Source: Saprospiraceae bacterium (GTDB lineage: Bacteria; Bacteroidota; Bacteroidia; Chitinophagales; Saprospiraceae). Taken from it: a stretch of DNA of 64,000 nucleotides. This document shows positions 17,304 to 27,643 of this stretch, piece after piece. The position numbers and the translations under genes are program-made. The notes beneath the pieces were generated by a model that saw nothing but the letters and a program-made list of their open reading frames with translations, was not told the DNA's origin and did no database searches. Location: assembly GCA_016714985.1 (NCBI GenBank), contig JADKBS010000009.1, forward strand, positions 124,001 through 188,000. Direction: 5' to 3'. Each line of letters opens with the position of its first letter. Positions within the stretch are counted from its first letter, which is position 1.

Positions 17304-19219
17304 TTATTCCTTCACAAAATTCCGCACGCTCGCCTCGCCCCTTTCATTGCGCAGCAACAACCTGTACAGCCCGCTGGGCATAGCCGACAAGCTGATTTTG
17401 AAGCTGTCCGAGGTCATTGGAACCAAGCTGCACGGTTTGCCCTAAGCCGTTGACGATGCTCCATTCCATCTCCGTTGGCTCTGCTTTGGTCTTTGATGAA
17501 AACCTGCAAGAATTCCTTGGCTGGGTTGGGATAAACCAGCAGTTCTCCGTCGGCGAAAGCTTCCCGCCTGTGGCCCGTTAGTTCGCCTTGCTGCACGGTG
17601 TTGTTGGCTGAAATTAGCCAAAGGTCAGGGGTCAAGCATAAGCCCCGTCACCTCAAATGGCAAGTTCAAGCTGAACAGCTCGCCGTTTTGGAGTATGCTC
17701 CAACCGAACGATGGTATCGTTGTCTGCCCCTATCAAAAGGATAGGGACGGGCATTTCAAAGAAATCCACCGAGGAGGGCATGGAGGTGGTTTGGTTCAAT
17801 TGGATATAAACATCGCCTTGGCTGCTCTGTTCCCATACCACCTTGTAACTTGGGAAACCCTGCCCCCTGAACCAGTCCTCGAAATACTCGTCGAGGTCTT
17901 GGCCGGAGGTGGCTTCCAAATGTGATTGCAGGCTCGTAGTGCGGGCGTAGTCGTACTGGCGGTCGTTGAGGTAGTTTCTAAGCCCACCAAAAAAAGCATC
18001 GCCGCCCAATTTCCAACGCAGCATGTGCAGCAGGTACGAGCCTTTGTTGTAGCTCAGACGGCTACTGAAAATGCGGTTGACGCTCGTGGTGTCGTCCACC
18101 AGCACCGAGCCACCGGGTTGTGATACGATGCTACTGATTTTACCTGCCTTCCAATCGTACCATTGCGTTTGCACCTGGGAGGGGAAGCGCTCCCTTGAGA
18201 TGCCTTCGAGGTAGGTGGCAAACCCCTCGTTGAGCCAGATGTCCTCCCAACTGCCGCAGGTCACCATATCGCCGAACCATTGGTGAGCCAGCTCATGTGT
18301 TAGCAGGCCCCAACCGAAGCTGCTGACATAGCTCATGGTTTGGTGCTCCATGCCGCCGCCCCAGCCGAACTGAGCATGACCGTACTTTTCTTCGTGAAAT
18401 GGATAGGTGACAAAAAGGCTGTCGTAGAACTGGAGCACTTGCACGAGGTTGGCAGTGCCAGTTTGTGCCGTTGTCAAGTTTTCGGGAAGACGTAGTTGAG
18501 CATGGGCATATCCGTGCCGTTGCTGAGCGGCACGTTGTTGGTATAAACCGAGAAATTGGTGACGGCAATGGCCACGAGGTATGGCGCTATCGGGTAGCGG
18601 TGCTTCCAATGGAAGACCTTGTCGGAGCCGTTGGTTGACTCCGCCACCAAAAGGCCATTGCTTGCCGCTCGGTAGTCGGCTGGCGTTGTGATGATGATGT
18701 CAACGCTGTCAATTTTGTCCTCCAAGCCGTTTTTGCAAGGCCACCAATCCTGTGCGCCATAAGGTTCGGAGAGCGTCCAAAGCACGGGCACTCCACCGTG
18801 GTCACCTTGGATGAAGGAGCCAAAGCCAGTTGACGGTGGTGCGCCAGCGTAGGTGATGGTCAGGCTGTCAATCGTTCCAGCAGCCAGGGCCGTTGGCAAT
18901 GGAATGGTGAGGAGGTAAGCGCCGCTGGCCGAACTGCTCAGGCTTTGGCCGTGGTAGCTCACGTCGTTCACAGCAAGTTGCGTGGAGAGGTCGAAGTTGA
19001 TTTCGTTGAAACCATCTTCCAGCACCTCGAAATAGACGGTGGGTCGTAGTGCCCGGTCAGGGCGCTGGCCACGGGCACAGGATGGAAATGGTGCGCATGG
19101 GCCTCCGCCTCCTTGCAGACGATGGTTTCAAAATCCTCGTCGGTCACAACGTTTGGATTTTGCTGTGCAAAAAGGCTCACCGCAATAGCAAGCAGGAACA
19201 TGGTAAAGGTACTTTTCAT
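17304..19219 (-). pseudogene. T9SS-exported M1 aminopeptidase with multiple frameshifts
   Basis: Secreted zinc aminopeptidase of the M1 family. From ATG 19219: signal peptide (FTMFLLAIAVSLFAQ), N-terminal beta domain (LEDGFNEINFDLSTQLAVND), and the catalytic block with GGGMEHQTMSYV, zinc motif LTHELAHQWFGDMVTC and the downstream ligand in WLNEGFATYLEG. The end is a T9SS type A signal (LLVYPNPAKEF, SGLYRLLLRNERGE, stop 17304-17306). Reading it whole needs about six shifts, near 19040, 18483, 17690, 17630, 17495 and 17400. Catalytic residues are intact. Either the locus is decaying or its sequence is locally poor. Confidence 0.8.
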
Positions 19220-19328
19220 AAGGAAGGAATTTGATAACTTAACAAAGTCGGTAACGAAACTCAAAGTTCTCCTAATCGGCTTACCCGCTTGGTGATAAAC
19301 CGCACCTTGGCCAATGGATTGCCATCTT

Positions 19329-20878
19329 TCACCGCACTATTATTTTGCAGGTTTCGGCGGCCTGCCCATTGCTCAGCTTTAGGAAATAAATGCCTGCTGG
19401 CAACCGTAGCAGGCTATTGTCCACTAAAACCTCGTGTGCGCCAGGTTGGAAATATTTTTTGCTAAAAACAGCACCAGTAAACCTGCCAACTATATCATGG
19501 ATGGTCAAGTTGAGCTCCTGGGCATTTGCGAGGTTGAAACGTATGGTTGCATTGGACGAAAAAGGGTTCGGAAAGCTTTCCAACTTGGTTTGCAGCGCAA
19601 AAAAACCGTTGTCATCCAAGCCAAGCGGAAAGGCGGAAACGCCTGTCCAAATGGAAGCATCACCGTTCACCTGCCGCTCCCAAATCGGGTGTACGTGCCC
19701 ATCGTGCGCAACGATATTGGTGTAGTCGCCAAAAAACCTATCGGGCTGCGGCGTGAAGGGTTCTTCGTGAATGCGAAGGTTTGCGAAGGACTCCCCGCCA
19801 TCCGTTGAATAGGCGAGATAGACGCCTGTCCGCAAGTCATCATAGTCACGGCGGTCGTAAAAAACGAAGTAGAGGTGGCCAGTCACTTGGTCAACTGCCA
19901 TCCAAGAGAGGAAGTTGTGCTTGCCGGGCGGGTCGTTGTTCACCCGCACGGGGCTGCTCCAAGTGTTGCCGCCGTCCGTGCTTTTGGAGAGCCAGATATC
20001 CGTGTCATCGAAGCCGTTCCGCTTGTCCGACCAGTTGACGTATATCGTGCCCGTGTTGCGATCGCAGGCAGTAACGGGAAAGCCATTGCAGCGGAATAGG
20101 CCCGGCACGGTGAACTTCCAACCACCGACTTGGTTTGAAATCGGGATGTCCTGTGCCAGCCAAGTCTGCCCGCCATCCAAGGAGCGGTCGAACCAAATCG
20201 TATCGTTCAGCGACCAAGCGGTATAGACCTCCCCGTTGGGGCCAGTGGCGGGGACAGCACCTTGGGCGGTATGGTCATCGTCAATGCAGTCGCCCGTATA
20301 TTGGCTCACGACCACTGGTTCGTTCCAAGTTTCGGCCCCATCATTAGAGACGGAGCAAAGTATTCGGCTGCGGTTTTCAGGAGCTGGGTCGCCATAGCGG
20401 TCGAACTCCGTCCAAGCCACGTAGAGGTTGCCTTTGTATGGGCTGCTTGGCGCTGGGTCGTAGGCCATCCAAGGCTTGTCCTGGTCCTTGTCCTCGTTGA
20501 GGCCGGTGAAGCTGCCGTCGCTCCAAGTCACCCCGCCGTCCGCTGATTTTTGGATGACGATGCGGTCGAGCCAGCCCGTTTCGCCGCCAGTGTTGGAGAG
20601 GTGGGAATAGTAGAAATTGCCACTCGTGTCAGCTACAATGCAGGGGTCGCCCCAGACGCCATAAGTGGAGGTCAGTTTGCCATGCGACCAAGTCCAGCCG
20701 CCGTCGTGGGAGTAGAAAAAATTGTCGCCATTGGCCCCGGCCACCAGTTGGTTGGGGTTCTTGGGGTTGATGCAAATGGCCGGCTCCTTCGGGCTTTCGA
20801 GGATGAGGATGTTCTGGAACTGGCGAAAGCCAATTGCGCAGCAAGTAAAAACAGGAAAGTAGGAAGGCGTTGCATCAT
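19329..20878 (-). CDS. T9SS-exported BNR-repeat (sialidase-like propeller) protein, one frameshift
   Basis: Secreted six- or seven-bladed propeller of about 516 residues. Start MMQRLPTFLFLLAAQLAFA at 20878; after one missing base near 20810 the frame continues QFQNILILESPKEPAICINP. Several Asp-box motifs are visible (SHDGGWTWSHG, SADGGVTWSDG, SLDGGQTWLA, STDGGNTWSS, STDGGESF). The C-terminus is a T9SS type A signal (LESFPNPFSSNATIRF to KIIVR). A sialidase fold does not prove sialidase activity; I see no clear arginine triad. It lies among exported peptidases on the same strand. Confidence 0.8.
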
Positions 20879-21025
20879 GGCGTTATTTTGTCTTAAGTGG
20901 AGGCCAACGGAATGAGTTTTAATTTTAATTTTTTGTGAAAAAATAATAAATTAAAAGTTCCCAATCGTAAGTCGTTAATCTAAAATCATAAATCTACTTA
21001 TTTGGTTTTTTGTTGAGACTGTTTT
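20879..21025. other. Short AT-rich intergenic region
   Basis: AT-rich leader of the BNR gene with AATCGTAAG/AATCATAAAT-type words (20950-20997). No gene seen. Confidence 0.4.
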
Positions 21026-22234
21026 TCAATGCTTTAGGATTTTTTGATGCCCCATGACAGCGTTTTCATTCCAACATATCAGATGATAGACACCCGCTGG
21101 CAAGCCCGTCAAATCCAAATTGAAAGTCGGCAGGTCGGTTGAACCTTCCAAGGCAATTTGGCCAGACACACCGCTGACCAAGCGCCAGTTTAAACCCTTC
21201 ATTTCACCCTCGAAAAACACGACCGATATGCCCGAAGCTGGGTTTGGAAACACCTGCAATTTTCCCTGGAATTCAGGCATGAAAACGGTCGGCGTTGCCC
21301 CCGTAATTTCATAGCCAAACTCCAAGAAAATGGCCAAGGCCAGCTTCGTCAGTTTTTCAAAATACGGCAGATTGATATGGACTAATTCGTCGGTGATGCT
21401 ATGGTAGTGCGGGTTGAAATCCGTGAAATAGGACTCCGAGAGGCTGATGGCGGTGAAGCCGTTTGCCCAGAACGGTCCGTGGTCGGAATTGGCCACGCCC
21501 GGCAGCTTGACGACCACCTCCAGCCCGATGTCGAAAATGGAATCTGCCCAAACCGCTTTCGAGGCCAATTGGGCCGACATGGCTTCCGGTCGAAGCTGCA
21601 CTTCCACCTGGTTGTCGCCGTTGCCATCCCATCCGAGCATGTCGAGGTTGAGGTAGGCAGCCAAGGCTAAGTCATTGGCTAACAGGTAGTTGGCATACTG
21701 GGTGCTGCCAATTAGCCCCAGTTCTTCCTCGTCCCAAAACGCAAGGGTCATGGAGAAAGGGAAGTCCTCGTTGGCCAGCACCCTCGCCACTTCCAAGAGG
21801 GCCGAACAGCCTGTGGCATTGTCGTCGGCACCAGGTGCATCGGCACCGGGCGGCATATTGTCGTAATGCGCCCCCAGCATGACCTCCTTTGCCTGGCCCG
21901 TCGAACTTGGCAAGCGGCAAATGAGGTTTTTCCCATTGCCCGTGCCGAATGGAAAAACCTCGACATCCCAGCCATAGCCCTCCATTTTTTCCTTTATAAA
22001 CTGGAAGGCCAATTCGTTGCCCGGCTCCGTGAAATAGCGGGAATGAATGGTCGCAATATTGTCGTTCACCATCACGGCTTCCTCACCCGTCAGTTGGCGG
22101 AGCAGGCTGTGCAGCGTGTCCAAGCGGATGGCGTTCAGCAAATCTGCCACGCCCGGCGTCTGGCCTACCAAGCTGCTGCCCCACGCTGCCAGCAAACAGG
22201 TAAGGAACAAAGTCCGTGTGCGTTTCAATATCAT
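21026..22234 (-). CDS. T9SS-exported M28 family peptidase
   Basis: Secreted zinc aminopeptidase or glutaminyl-cyclase-like peptidase of family M28, 402 residues. Signal peptide at the start, co-catalytic metal ligands in GAHYDN, DAPGADDNATG, FWDEEELGLIGS, LDMLGWDG and PHYHSITDEL, then a T9SS type A signal (LQVFPNPASGISVVF to KILKH). Its ATG overlaps the stop of the YHS gene (22231-22234), so translation is probably coupled. It is last in a run of minus-strand genes that includes the DJ-1-like and YHS proteins. Confidence 0.88.
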   Translation of the reverse strand: MILKRTRTLFLTCLLAAWGSSLVGQTPGVADLLNAIRLDTLHSLLRQLTGEEAVMVNDNIATIHSRYFTEPGNELAFQFIKEKMEGYGWDVEVFPFGTGNGKNLICRLPSSTGQAKEVMLGAHYDNMPPGADAPGADDNATGCSALLEVARVLANEDFPFSMTLAFWDEEELGLIGSTQYANYLLANDLALAAYLNLDMLGWDGNGDNQVEVQLRPEAMSAQLASKAVWADSIFDIGLEVVVKLPGVANSDHGPFWANGFTAISLSESYFTDFNPHYHSITDELVHINLPYFEKLTKLALAIFLEFGYEITGATPTVFMPEFQGKLQVFPNPASGISVVFFEGEMKGLNWRLVSGVSGQIALEGSTDLPTFNLDLTGLPAGVYHLICWNENAVMGHQKILKH

Positions 22235-22472
22235 TTGACGGCAAGATATTTCTCAGGGTCTTTCAAAAATTCCTCTTTGCAGCTTGCTGCGCAAAAGCAT
22301 AAGTGTTACCCTTGTAAGTACAGGTATCCGTCCAGTCGGCCTGTACTTCCATGCCGCAGATATAGTCTGTTTTGTTGGCAAAGTGGACATGCCCGTCAGC
22401 GGCAGGTTTTGGTTGGTTTTGGCAACTTAAAATTGCGGTGATTGCGAAGGCAATGGCGATGATTTTTTTCAT
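22231..22472 (-). CDS. YHS-domain lipoprotein, one frameshift
   Basis: About 80 residues. A lipoprotein signal (AFAITAILSCQN) is followed by a YHS domain, a small heavy-metal-binding module seen in copper/silver handling proteins: DYICGMEV, then after one missing T near 22295 YAFCAASCKEEFLKDPEKY. The mature protein also carries GHVHF. The corrected frame ends TGA at 22231-22233, overlapping the M28 start. It lies 37 bp downstream of the DJ-1-like gene, which has its own metal-ribbon motif; both fit a metal-related envelope role. Confidence 0.75.
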
Positions 22473-22509
22473 GATTGCTATTGTTTAAAAATTTGTTTTA
22501 AAATGGCCT

Positions 22510-23613
22510 TCAATATAAGGCCACATGAAGACTTATGGTTAATTCACCAAGCCCGATTTGTGAATGATTTAATTCACCAAACCATTTTTTTCCATCCTCC
22601 TCAAACGCCCAAAGACCAGATTTATCTGACTTTTTCCAACCCGCCACTCGCTCCAATTGATAATCCAAAAGCCGCAGCAAATCTGCTTGGTTTAATGATG
22701 ATTTTAATCGAACGGTCACGAGCCATTTGTTTTTATCCCCGGTATATTCGGTCATTTTATATTCGAAGGGAATAAATGCGTTTAAAAAATCTTGGACGTG
22801 CTTGTCTGCTATATTGGCACGAATAAAAGGGTCATCCTCCGACCAGCCATATTCGAGATCGTTCGCCAATTTTTGGGTTTGCGCCCTACCGATATATTGC
22901 GAAACCAAGTGAAAAGCAGCATCAATACCTGCCGATAAGCCGCCTGCCGTGATGATGCGACCATTGTCAACAAAGCGAGCATTATCAAATACTTCGGTAG
23001 TTGGTGACATTCCTTTCAATGCTTGAACAGCTTGATAATTTGTAGTTGCTTTTAGGCTGTCCAATAATCCGCCAGCAGCGAGGAAAAAAGCACCCGTGCA
23101 AACTGACATGGTATGCTCAGCAGCAGTGCTTGTCCTTTTTATCCAATTAACAACCGCCGTATCCGAAGGGTCAACATTTCCACCGGGGACAAGTATAATA
23201 TCCGGCATCGGCGCATTTGAAAAAGTATAATCGGGTTTCAATTTCATCCCCATGCCCGTATGGACAATGGAATCATGCGCTGTAACAGAAAACACCTCCA
23301 TGCCAGCCGCACCGAATACCTCCCAAGGGCCAGTGAAATCAATGATCTCCACGCCCGGAAACAATACGACGGCCACTTTTTTAGCCGTAGTCTCGAAATG
23401 CTCCCCTTGTATATTTTCAAATTCAGGAAAGGACGCAAAAAGCTTCATTCCGCAGGTGGGGCAAATCCCCGGTTCCTTGAAATGAATTGTGTCACAATCG
23501 AGGCCGCAGGGTGGACAAAGGAAAACAAGGGGCTTTTCAGCGCCAGTGCGCTGCCCGATTGCCGTCCAAAGGCTCAAAACGATGCCTATTAAAGTGAGGA
23601 ATATTGGCTTCAT
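22510..23613 (-). CDS. DJ-1/PfpI (GlxA-like) protein with N-terminal metal-binding ribbon
   Basis: A 367-residue exported protein. The signal peptide (LTLIGIVLSLWTAIGQ) is followed by a four-Cys ribbon (C33, C36, C51, C54; FLCPPCGLDC, CPTCGM) of the heavy-metal-binding type found in CusB and YHS partners. A DJ-1/PfpI domain follows, with PGVEIIDFTGPWEVFGA and the nucleophile-elbow Cys172 in SVCTGAFFLAAGG. The last 100 residues (YTGDKNKWLVTVRLKSSLNQ) are an extra domain. Activity could be glyoxalase-, amidase- or chaperone-like and cannot be chosen. It is upstream of the YHS gene. Confidence 0.8.
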   Translation of the reverse strand: MKPIFLTLIGIVLSLWTAIGQRTGAEKPLVFLCPPCGLDCDTIHFKEPGICPTCGMKLFASFPEFENIQGEHFETTAKKVAVVLFPGVEIIDFTGPWEVFGAAGMEVFSVTAHDSIVHTGMGMKLKPDYTFSNAPMPDIILVPGGNVDPSDTAVVNWIKRTSTAAEHTMSVCTGAFFLAAGGLLDSLKATTNYQAVQALKGMSPTTEVFDNARFVDNGRIITAGGLSAGIDAAFHLVSQYIGRAQTQKLANDLEYGWSEDDPFIRANIADKHVQDFLNAFIPFEYKMTEYTGDKNKWLVTVRLKSSLNQADLLRLLDYQLERVAGWKKSDKSGLWAFEEDGKKWFGELNHSQIGLGELTISLHVALY

Positions 23614-23639
23614 TATTTTTTATTAATTGATAAAGCCAT

Positions 23640-24876
23640 TTAATTTCTCACCAATTTTTCCACCCAACCCCGGCCATCCATAGTCTCGATTTTAAGGAAA
23701 AAACTGCCGCTGCCCTGCCATTGCGAAGCGTCAATTTCATAGCTTCCTAGCCTGCCCGAATATTGCTGCCGCAAAACGCTGCTGCCTTTTACGTCCATGA
23801 TTTCGATGGATTTAATGGCCTCGTTCTCCGACTTAATGGTGATAGTTTGCTGGAATGGGTTGGGGAATATTTCAAGCTTTTGCCAAGCGTTTCGTCAAGG
23901 CCCGATACCAGCGAAACATCATGAAAGTTACCAAGCCATTGGTCGTGCCGGTGGCCAAGCTATTGCCGTCCGGCGACCAAGCCACGCAGAGCGGGCGGGC
24001 ATTGTGCTGCTGTTGAAAACTGCTCAAAAGGGCATAGCCGTTCATGTCCCAAATACGGATGTTTTTATCCTCAGATACCGATGCCAACAAGCTGCCATCC
24101 GGTGAAATATCGCAGGCGTTAACGTTGGCACTGGAGACATCAATCGTCTGTATCAATGTGCCGTCAGCGACGTTCCAGATTTTGAGTTTGTTGTCCTTGG
24201 AACTTGACACCAACCGGGCATTGTCTGGCGTGAACTCCACGGAAGTGATGTCGTCCGTGTGCCCACTTAGGGTGAAAAGGGCCGTGCCGTCGGCGTTCCA
24301 GATTTTCACTTTATTGTCGCTGCCGCCCGTGGCAATCAGTGCGTTGTCGGGCGAGTAGGCAACGGTCGTCACCCAAGAAGAATGGGCGTTGATGCTCAGT
24401 TCTGGCGAGCTATCGGCCAGCTTGTAGGTTTTCAATTTGCCATTCGAGCCGCCCACGGCGATGGTTTCCGAATTGGGCGAAAAGGCCAACGAAAAAGCAT
24501 AGTCAGTGCCCAGAACGATGCCCGGCAACAGCGTCGGAGTGCTTTGGCTCAGGTCGAAAATGAGCAGGTTGCCGAACTCTTCGATGGAGGCAAGGTATTT
24601 CCCATCGGAACTGAAGCCGACGCCCATCATGCACATCAAGCCAGCGCCCGCATTGAATTCCCAACTGATACTGCCATCGGCAATATCGTATATGCGCAGG
24701 TACGACGGGTGGCAATTGGTGCCAGATAGCACTTGGCTGCCGTCCACAGAGAACGATACGCCATTGACTTGGAGGCTATCGGGATGAGCCAATTGCGTCC
24801 AGAGCAGGTTTTGGGAAGTCAGGTTGCCCAGGCAAAGCAACAGCAGCAGTGCTGAAAAATGGTATTTGTTTTTCAT
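23640..24876 (-). CDS. T9SS-exported WD40-repeat propeller, frameshifted near the C-terminus
   Basis: Secreted WD40 protein of about 412 residues. ATG 24876 gives a signal peptide (FSALLLLLCLGNLTSQ). At least six WD units follow (SDNKVKIWNADG, KDNKLKIWNVADG, EDKNIRIWDMNG). The intact frame stops at 23872. Two one-base corrections, near 23925 and 23885, restore FHDVSLVSGLDETLG and a T9SS type A signal (LEIFPNPFQQTITIK to EKLVRN, stop 23640-23642). Probably a surface scaffold. It begins 39 bp after the four-helix membrane gene. Confidence 0.75.
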
Positions 24877-24915
24877 TGATGAAAAGGATTTATTGGTCAA
24901 AAAAATAAAAGAATC

Positions 24916-25392
24916 TCATGCGGGTACATTCAGTTTGTATTCAACCTCCTCCAACTGGTGCCGTTTTTCACGCCCTTTTTTCAAAGTCCAAACTGCAAAA
25001 ACGTTGAACAAAATGGTAAAGAAAGCTTCGGGAATTCCCCTGAAAATAGACATAGGGAAAGCCGCTTCCCAAGGCTCATTTTCGACCTTGAATTGCAGGT
25101 AGTGCGTGCCCAGCACCAAATTGTCAATCAAAAGGAAAGCTGCATAAACAGCGACCGCAACCCAGGTATAAACCATTTTGCCCGTTGTCCACATCAGATA
25201 GGCCGCCCAGCCCCACATGGCCACGAAAAAGAGTCGGAGCGCAATGAAAAACGAAGAGCTGTCCCGTGCATAAATCATGATTACCTCGCCCGGATACAGG
25301 TCGGGGTTATTCCAGATACTGTTGCGCATGAAGGTCCAAGTGGCAAAAAGGATGATTGCAACGGCCATGATTTGGAAGTATGTTTTTTTCAT
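24916..25392 (-). CDS. Four-helix inner-membrane protein, unknown
   Basis: A 158-residue protein with about four transmembrane segments (IMAVAIILFATWTF; FFIALRLFFVAMWGWAAYLMW; MVYTWVAVAVYAAFLLIDNLVLG; IPEAFFTILFNVFAVWTL) and a charged tail (KKGREKRHQLEEVEYK). Family not recognised. It follows the second MbnH-like gene on the same strand after a 209-bp gap, so it may belong to the copper operon or begin a new unit. Confidence 0.55.
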   Translation of the reverse strand: MKKTYFQIMAVAIILFATWTFMRNSIWNNPDLYPGEVIMIYARDSSSFFIALRLFFVAMWGWAAYLMWTTGKMVYTWVAVAVYAAFLLIDNLVLGTHYLQFKVENEPWEAAFPMSIFRGIPEAFFTILFNVFAVWTLKKGREKRHQLEEVEYKLNVPA

Positions 25393-25601
25393 TTTGAAAA
25401 AGTTGTAAAAGTGAAAAAGCGGGGGAGGCTTTCATACGCCCCACCCCCCGATGACACATTGTAGATTGACTAAATCTTTGAAAAAAGTGCGGCCTCACCT
25501 TTTGTGTTGCCGCCCAATTCCTGATATAAAAAATTCTTCAAAAGGGCTTAACCCTGATTATTTCGTGGTTTTTAAGGCTTAGGTTTAGGAAGTATGCGAA
25601 T

Positions 25602-26621
25602 TCACCCTTTGAAAAATCGCTCATCCTGCGTGAAATCCTTGTCAGTGAGCGTTTTCAAAAAGGTGATGATGGCTGCTTTTTCTTCGGCTGTCATGGGGAT
25701 GCCATTTTCCAAGCTTGGGTCAAGCGAAGGCGACTCGATGATGCCGTCGCTATAATGGTCAAGTACGGCCTCCAGCGTCGCAAACTTGGCATTGTGCATA
25801 TAAGGGCGGGTGATGCCCACATTGCGCAAGCTGGGCACCCGGAACTTGCCGATGTCGCCGCTAAATGAGGTAATTCTCGCCCTGCCGATGTCGGTGAAGA
25901 CCGAGTCAATGCCGTTGTTGCGGTAGCTTTCATCCGTGAACAAAATACCCGAATGGCAGCTTTGGCATTTTTGCTCAAAAAGGCGCAGACCTTCCAGTTC
26001 CTGTGCAGTCAGCACTACTTCCCCCCGTAGGTATTTGTCGTAGGGAGAATTGTTGGAGACCATCAGGTTGGTGAACTGGGAGAGGGCATGGAGCATCAGC
26101 GGCGTGTTTATTTCGTCCGTACCGAATGCCGCTTTGAACAAGGCCGGGTACTCCGCATGGTTGTTCAACTTCGCAATCACGTTTTCGATTTCCTCGTCCA
26201 TTTCGAATTCTGCCTCTATGGCATTGAGCGGCACAAAATCGAGGTGCGTGACGCCACCGTCCCAGAAAAACTCCTTCATAAAGGCCAGGTTCACCAACTG
26301 GGGCGCATTGCGGATGCCCTGCCGTTCCATCACGCCCTTGCTGAAGGCATGAAGCGGCAGGTCGGCGAAGGCCAGCGATTGGTTGTGGCAGTTGTTGCAG
26401 GAAACCGTGTTGTCCACCGACAGGATGGGGTCGAAAAACAGCTTTTTGCCCAGCTTGAAACCTGCCTCCGTCACGGGGTTATTGTCGAATGTATAGGTCG
26501 GTTCCGGGAAGTTCTCAGGCTTCCGAAACTCGTAGGATGGGCCTTTATCAGTCTCGTCTTTTTTACAGCCAATTACTACCGAGACAAGGGCCAAAGCGCT
26601 GATAATCAATGTTTTTTTCAT
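25602..26621 (-). CDS. MbnH/MauG-like di-haem cytochrome c peroxidase homologue, copy 2
   Basis: Periplasmic or surface lipoprotein of 339 residues (lipobox LVSVVIGCKK from ATG 26621). Two haem c sites, SCNNCHNQS near residue 75 and QKCQSCHSGIL near 220, plus FWDGG and VPSLRNVGITRPYMHNAKF, are typical of the CcpA/MauG/MbnH superfamily. It directly follows an MbnP-like gene. In characterised methanobactin loci MbnH is the di-haem enzyme that oxidises a Trp of MbnP to kynurenine; the same role here is inferred from gene pairing. Haem export genes ccmBCD are present elsewhere in the window. Confidence 0.85.
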   Translation of the reverse strand: MKKTLIISALALVSVVIGCKKDETDKGPSYEFRKPENFPEPTYTFDNNPVTEAGFKLGKKLFFDPILSVDNTVSCNNCHNQSLAFADLPLHAFSKGVMERQGIRNAPQLVNLAFMKEFFWDGGVTHLDFVPLNAIEAEFEMDEEIENVIAKLNNHAEYPALFKAAFGTDEINTPLMLHALSQFTNLMVSNNSPYDKYLRGEVVLTAQELEGLRLFEQKCQSCHSGILFTDESYRNNGIDSVFTDIGRARITSFSGDIGKFRVPSLRNVGITRPYMHNAKFATLEAVLDHYSDGIIESPSLDPSLENGIPMTAEEKAAIITFLKTLTDKDFTQDERFFKG

Positions 26622-26702
26622 CGTGAAAGGTGAAAAAGTGGCACCGATAACCGGTGCCACAGATTATTCATTCTTCGAATGAATCCTGATATAAAAAAGT
26701 CT

Positions 26703-27542
26703 TTATTGGTGAACATGGTCCACGACAAATGCACTGTGTAGGTTCTCGGCAAACTCAGTACCGCCAGCAGGAGTGTGAACCTGGTTGGTTGACGTAAAAT
26801 CTGCGCTACCGTGGTGGCCATCAATGACTTCCAGCAGGTCCATTTCAATATGCGCCTTGGGTTCGAGCTTGTCGCTCACGCTGACGGATGTGCCAAAATC
26901 GAGGGTGAAGGTCTTCACGTTGTTCACCATCATCGGATTGTCGGTGATGTCCTTCCAACCGCCGATGTGGATTTGCACGGAATTCTCAGGGTTCCATTGC
27001 GAAGCTGCAACAGGGGAGGCAGGGCTGCGGCCTTCAAAAGCGAAGCCGATATAGCCAGCATCCCAGTTCCAAAGCCAAGCGCCTTCGGCGGGGTCAAGCA
27101 CGCCGCCCGTTGCGCCTTCCTGCACGATGTCGGCAGGGATGCCAAGGGTGAAAGTCACCTTATCGTATTTGCCTGATGGAACGTTGCTGAGTCCAATCGT
27201 CTGGCTGGTCGTGCTGCTTTCAAGCACTTGGTAGATGCCCTTTACGTCGGCAGCGGCAGCACCAGTAGTTACCGGATCAACGAACACCTCACCATTGGGG
27301 CCTTCCAGCTTGATATTGGTGATGTAATAGCCAAGCAGCGAGACGTTGAAGTTCTGGTCAAGACTGTTGGTGTACTTGAAATCACTGCTTGCAGCGTCCG
27401 CAATCGTCAGGTCTTGGTCACCAACGATGTTGTCAAACTGCAGGTAAAACGTGCCGAAAGTTGCCTTTTCTTCGTCCTTTTTACAGGCACTCAACAAGGC
27501 GATACTGAAAAACAGGGTGGTCAAAAACAGAAACTTTTTCAT
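26703..27542 (-). CDS. MbnP-like copper-binding lipoprotein, copy 2
   Basis: Exported lipoprotein of 279 residues (lipobox ALLSACKKD). Visible MbnP-family features are TFYLQFDNIVGDQDL near the start, YYITNIKLEGPNGE, GKYDKVTFTLGIP, a Trp-rich stretch EGAWLWNWDAGYIGFAFEG, VQIHIGGWKDI and a His-rich end DGHHGSADF, NLHSAFVVDHVHQ. MbnP binds Cu(I) after MbnH turns one Trp into kynurenine. It lies 81 bp upstream of its MbnH-like partner and 101 bp downstream of the first cassette. Unlike copy 1 it lacks the HFHDH cluster after GPNGE. Confidence 0.85.
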   Translation of the reverse strand: MKKFLFLTTLFFSIALLSACKKDEEKATFGTFYLQFDNIVGDQDLTIADAASSDFKYTNSLDQNFNVSLLGYYITNIKLEGPNGEVFVDPVTTGAAAADVKGIYQVLESSTTSQTIGLSNVPSGKYDKVTFTLGIPADIVQEGATGGVLDPAEGAWLWNWDAGYIGFAFEGRSPASPVAASQWNPENSVQIHIGGWKDITDNPMMVNNVKTFTLDFGTSVSVSDKLEPKAHIEMDLLEVIDGHHGSADFTSTNQVHTPAGGTEFAENLHSAFVVDHVHQ

Positions 27543-27643
27543 GTTTTAGAAAAAATTAAAAGGTTAGAAAATAAATGGTTGAATGATTAAACAGGTAAAA
27601 TCTGCGGCTTCCCGCCGCAACATTGCCTGAAATAAAATCTTGC

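Noticed and set aside
19329..20878. Calling the BNR protein a true sialidase
   Set aside because: Asp-boxes are present but I could not identify the arginine triad or FRIP motif; many T9SS propellers share the fold without the activity.
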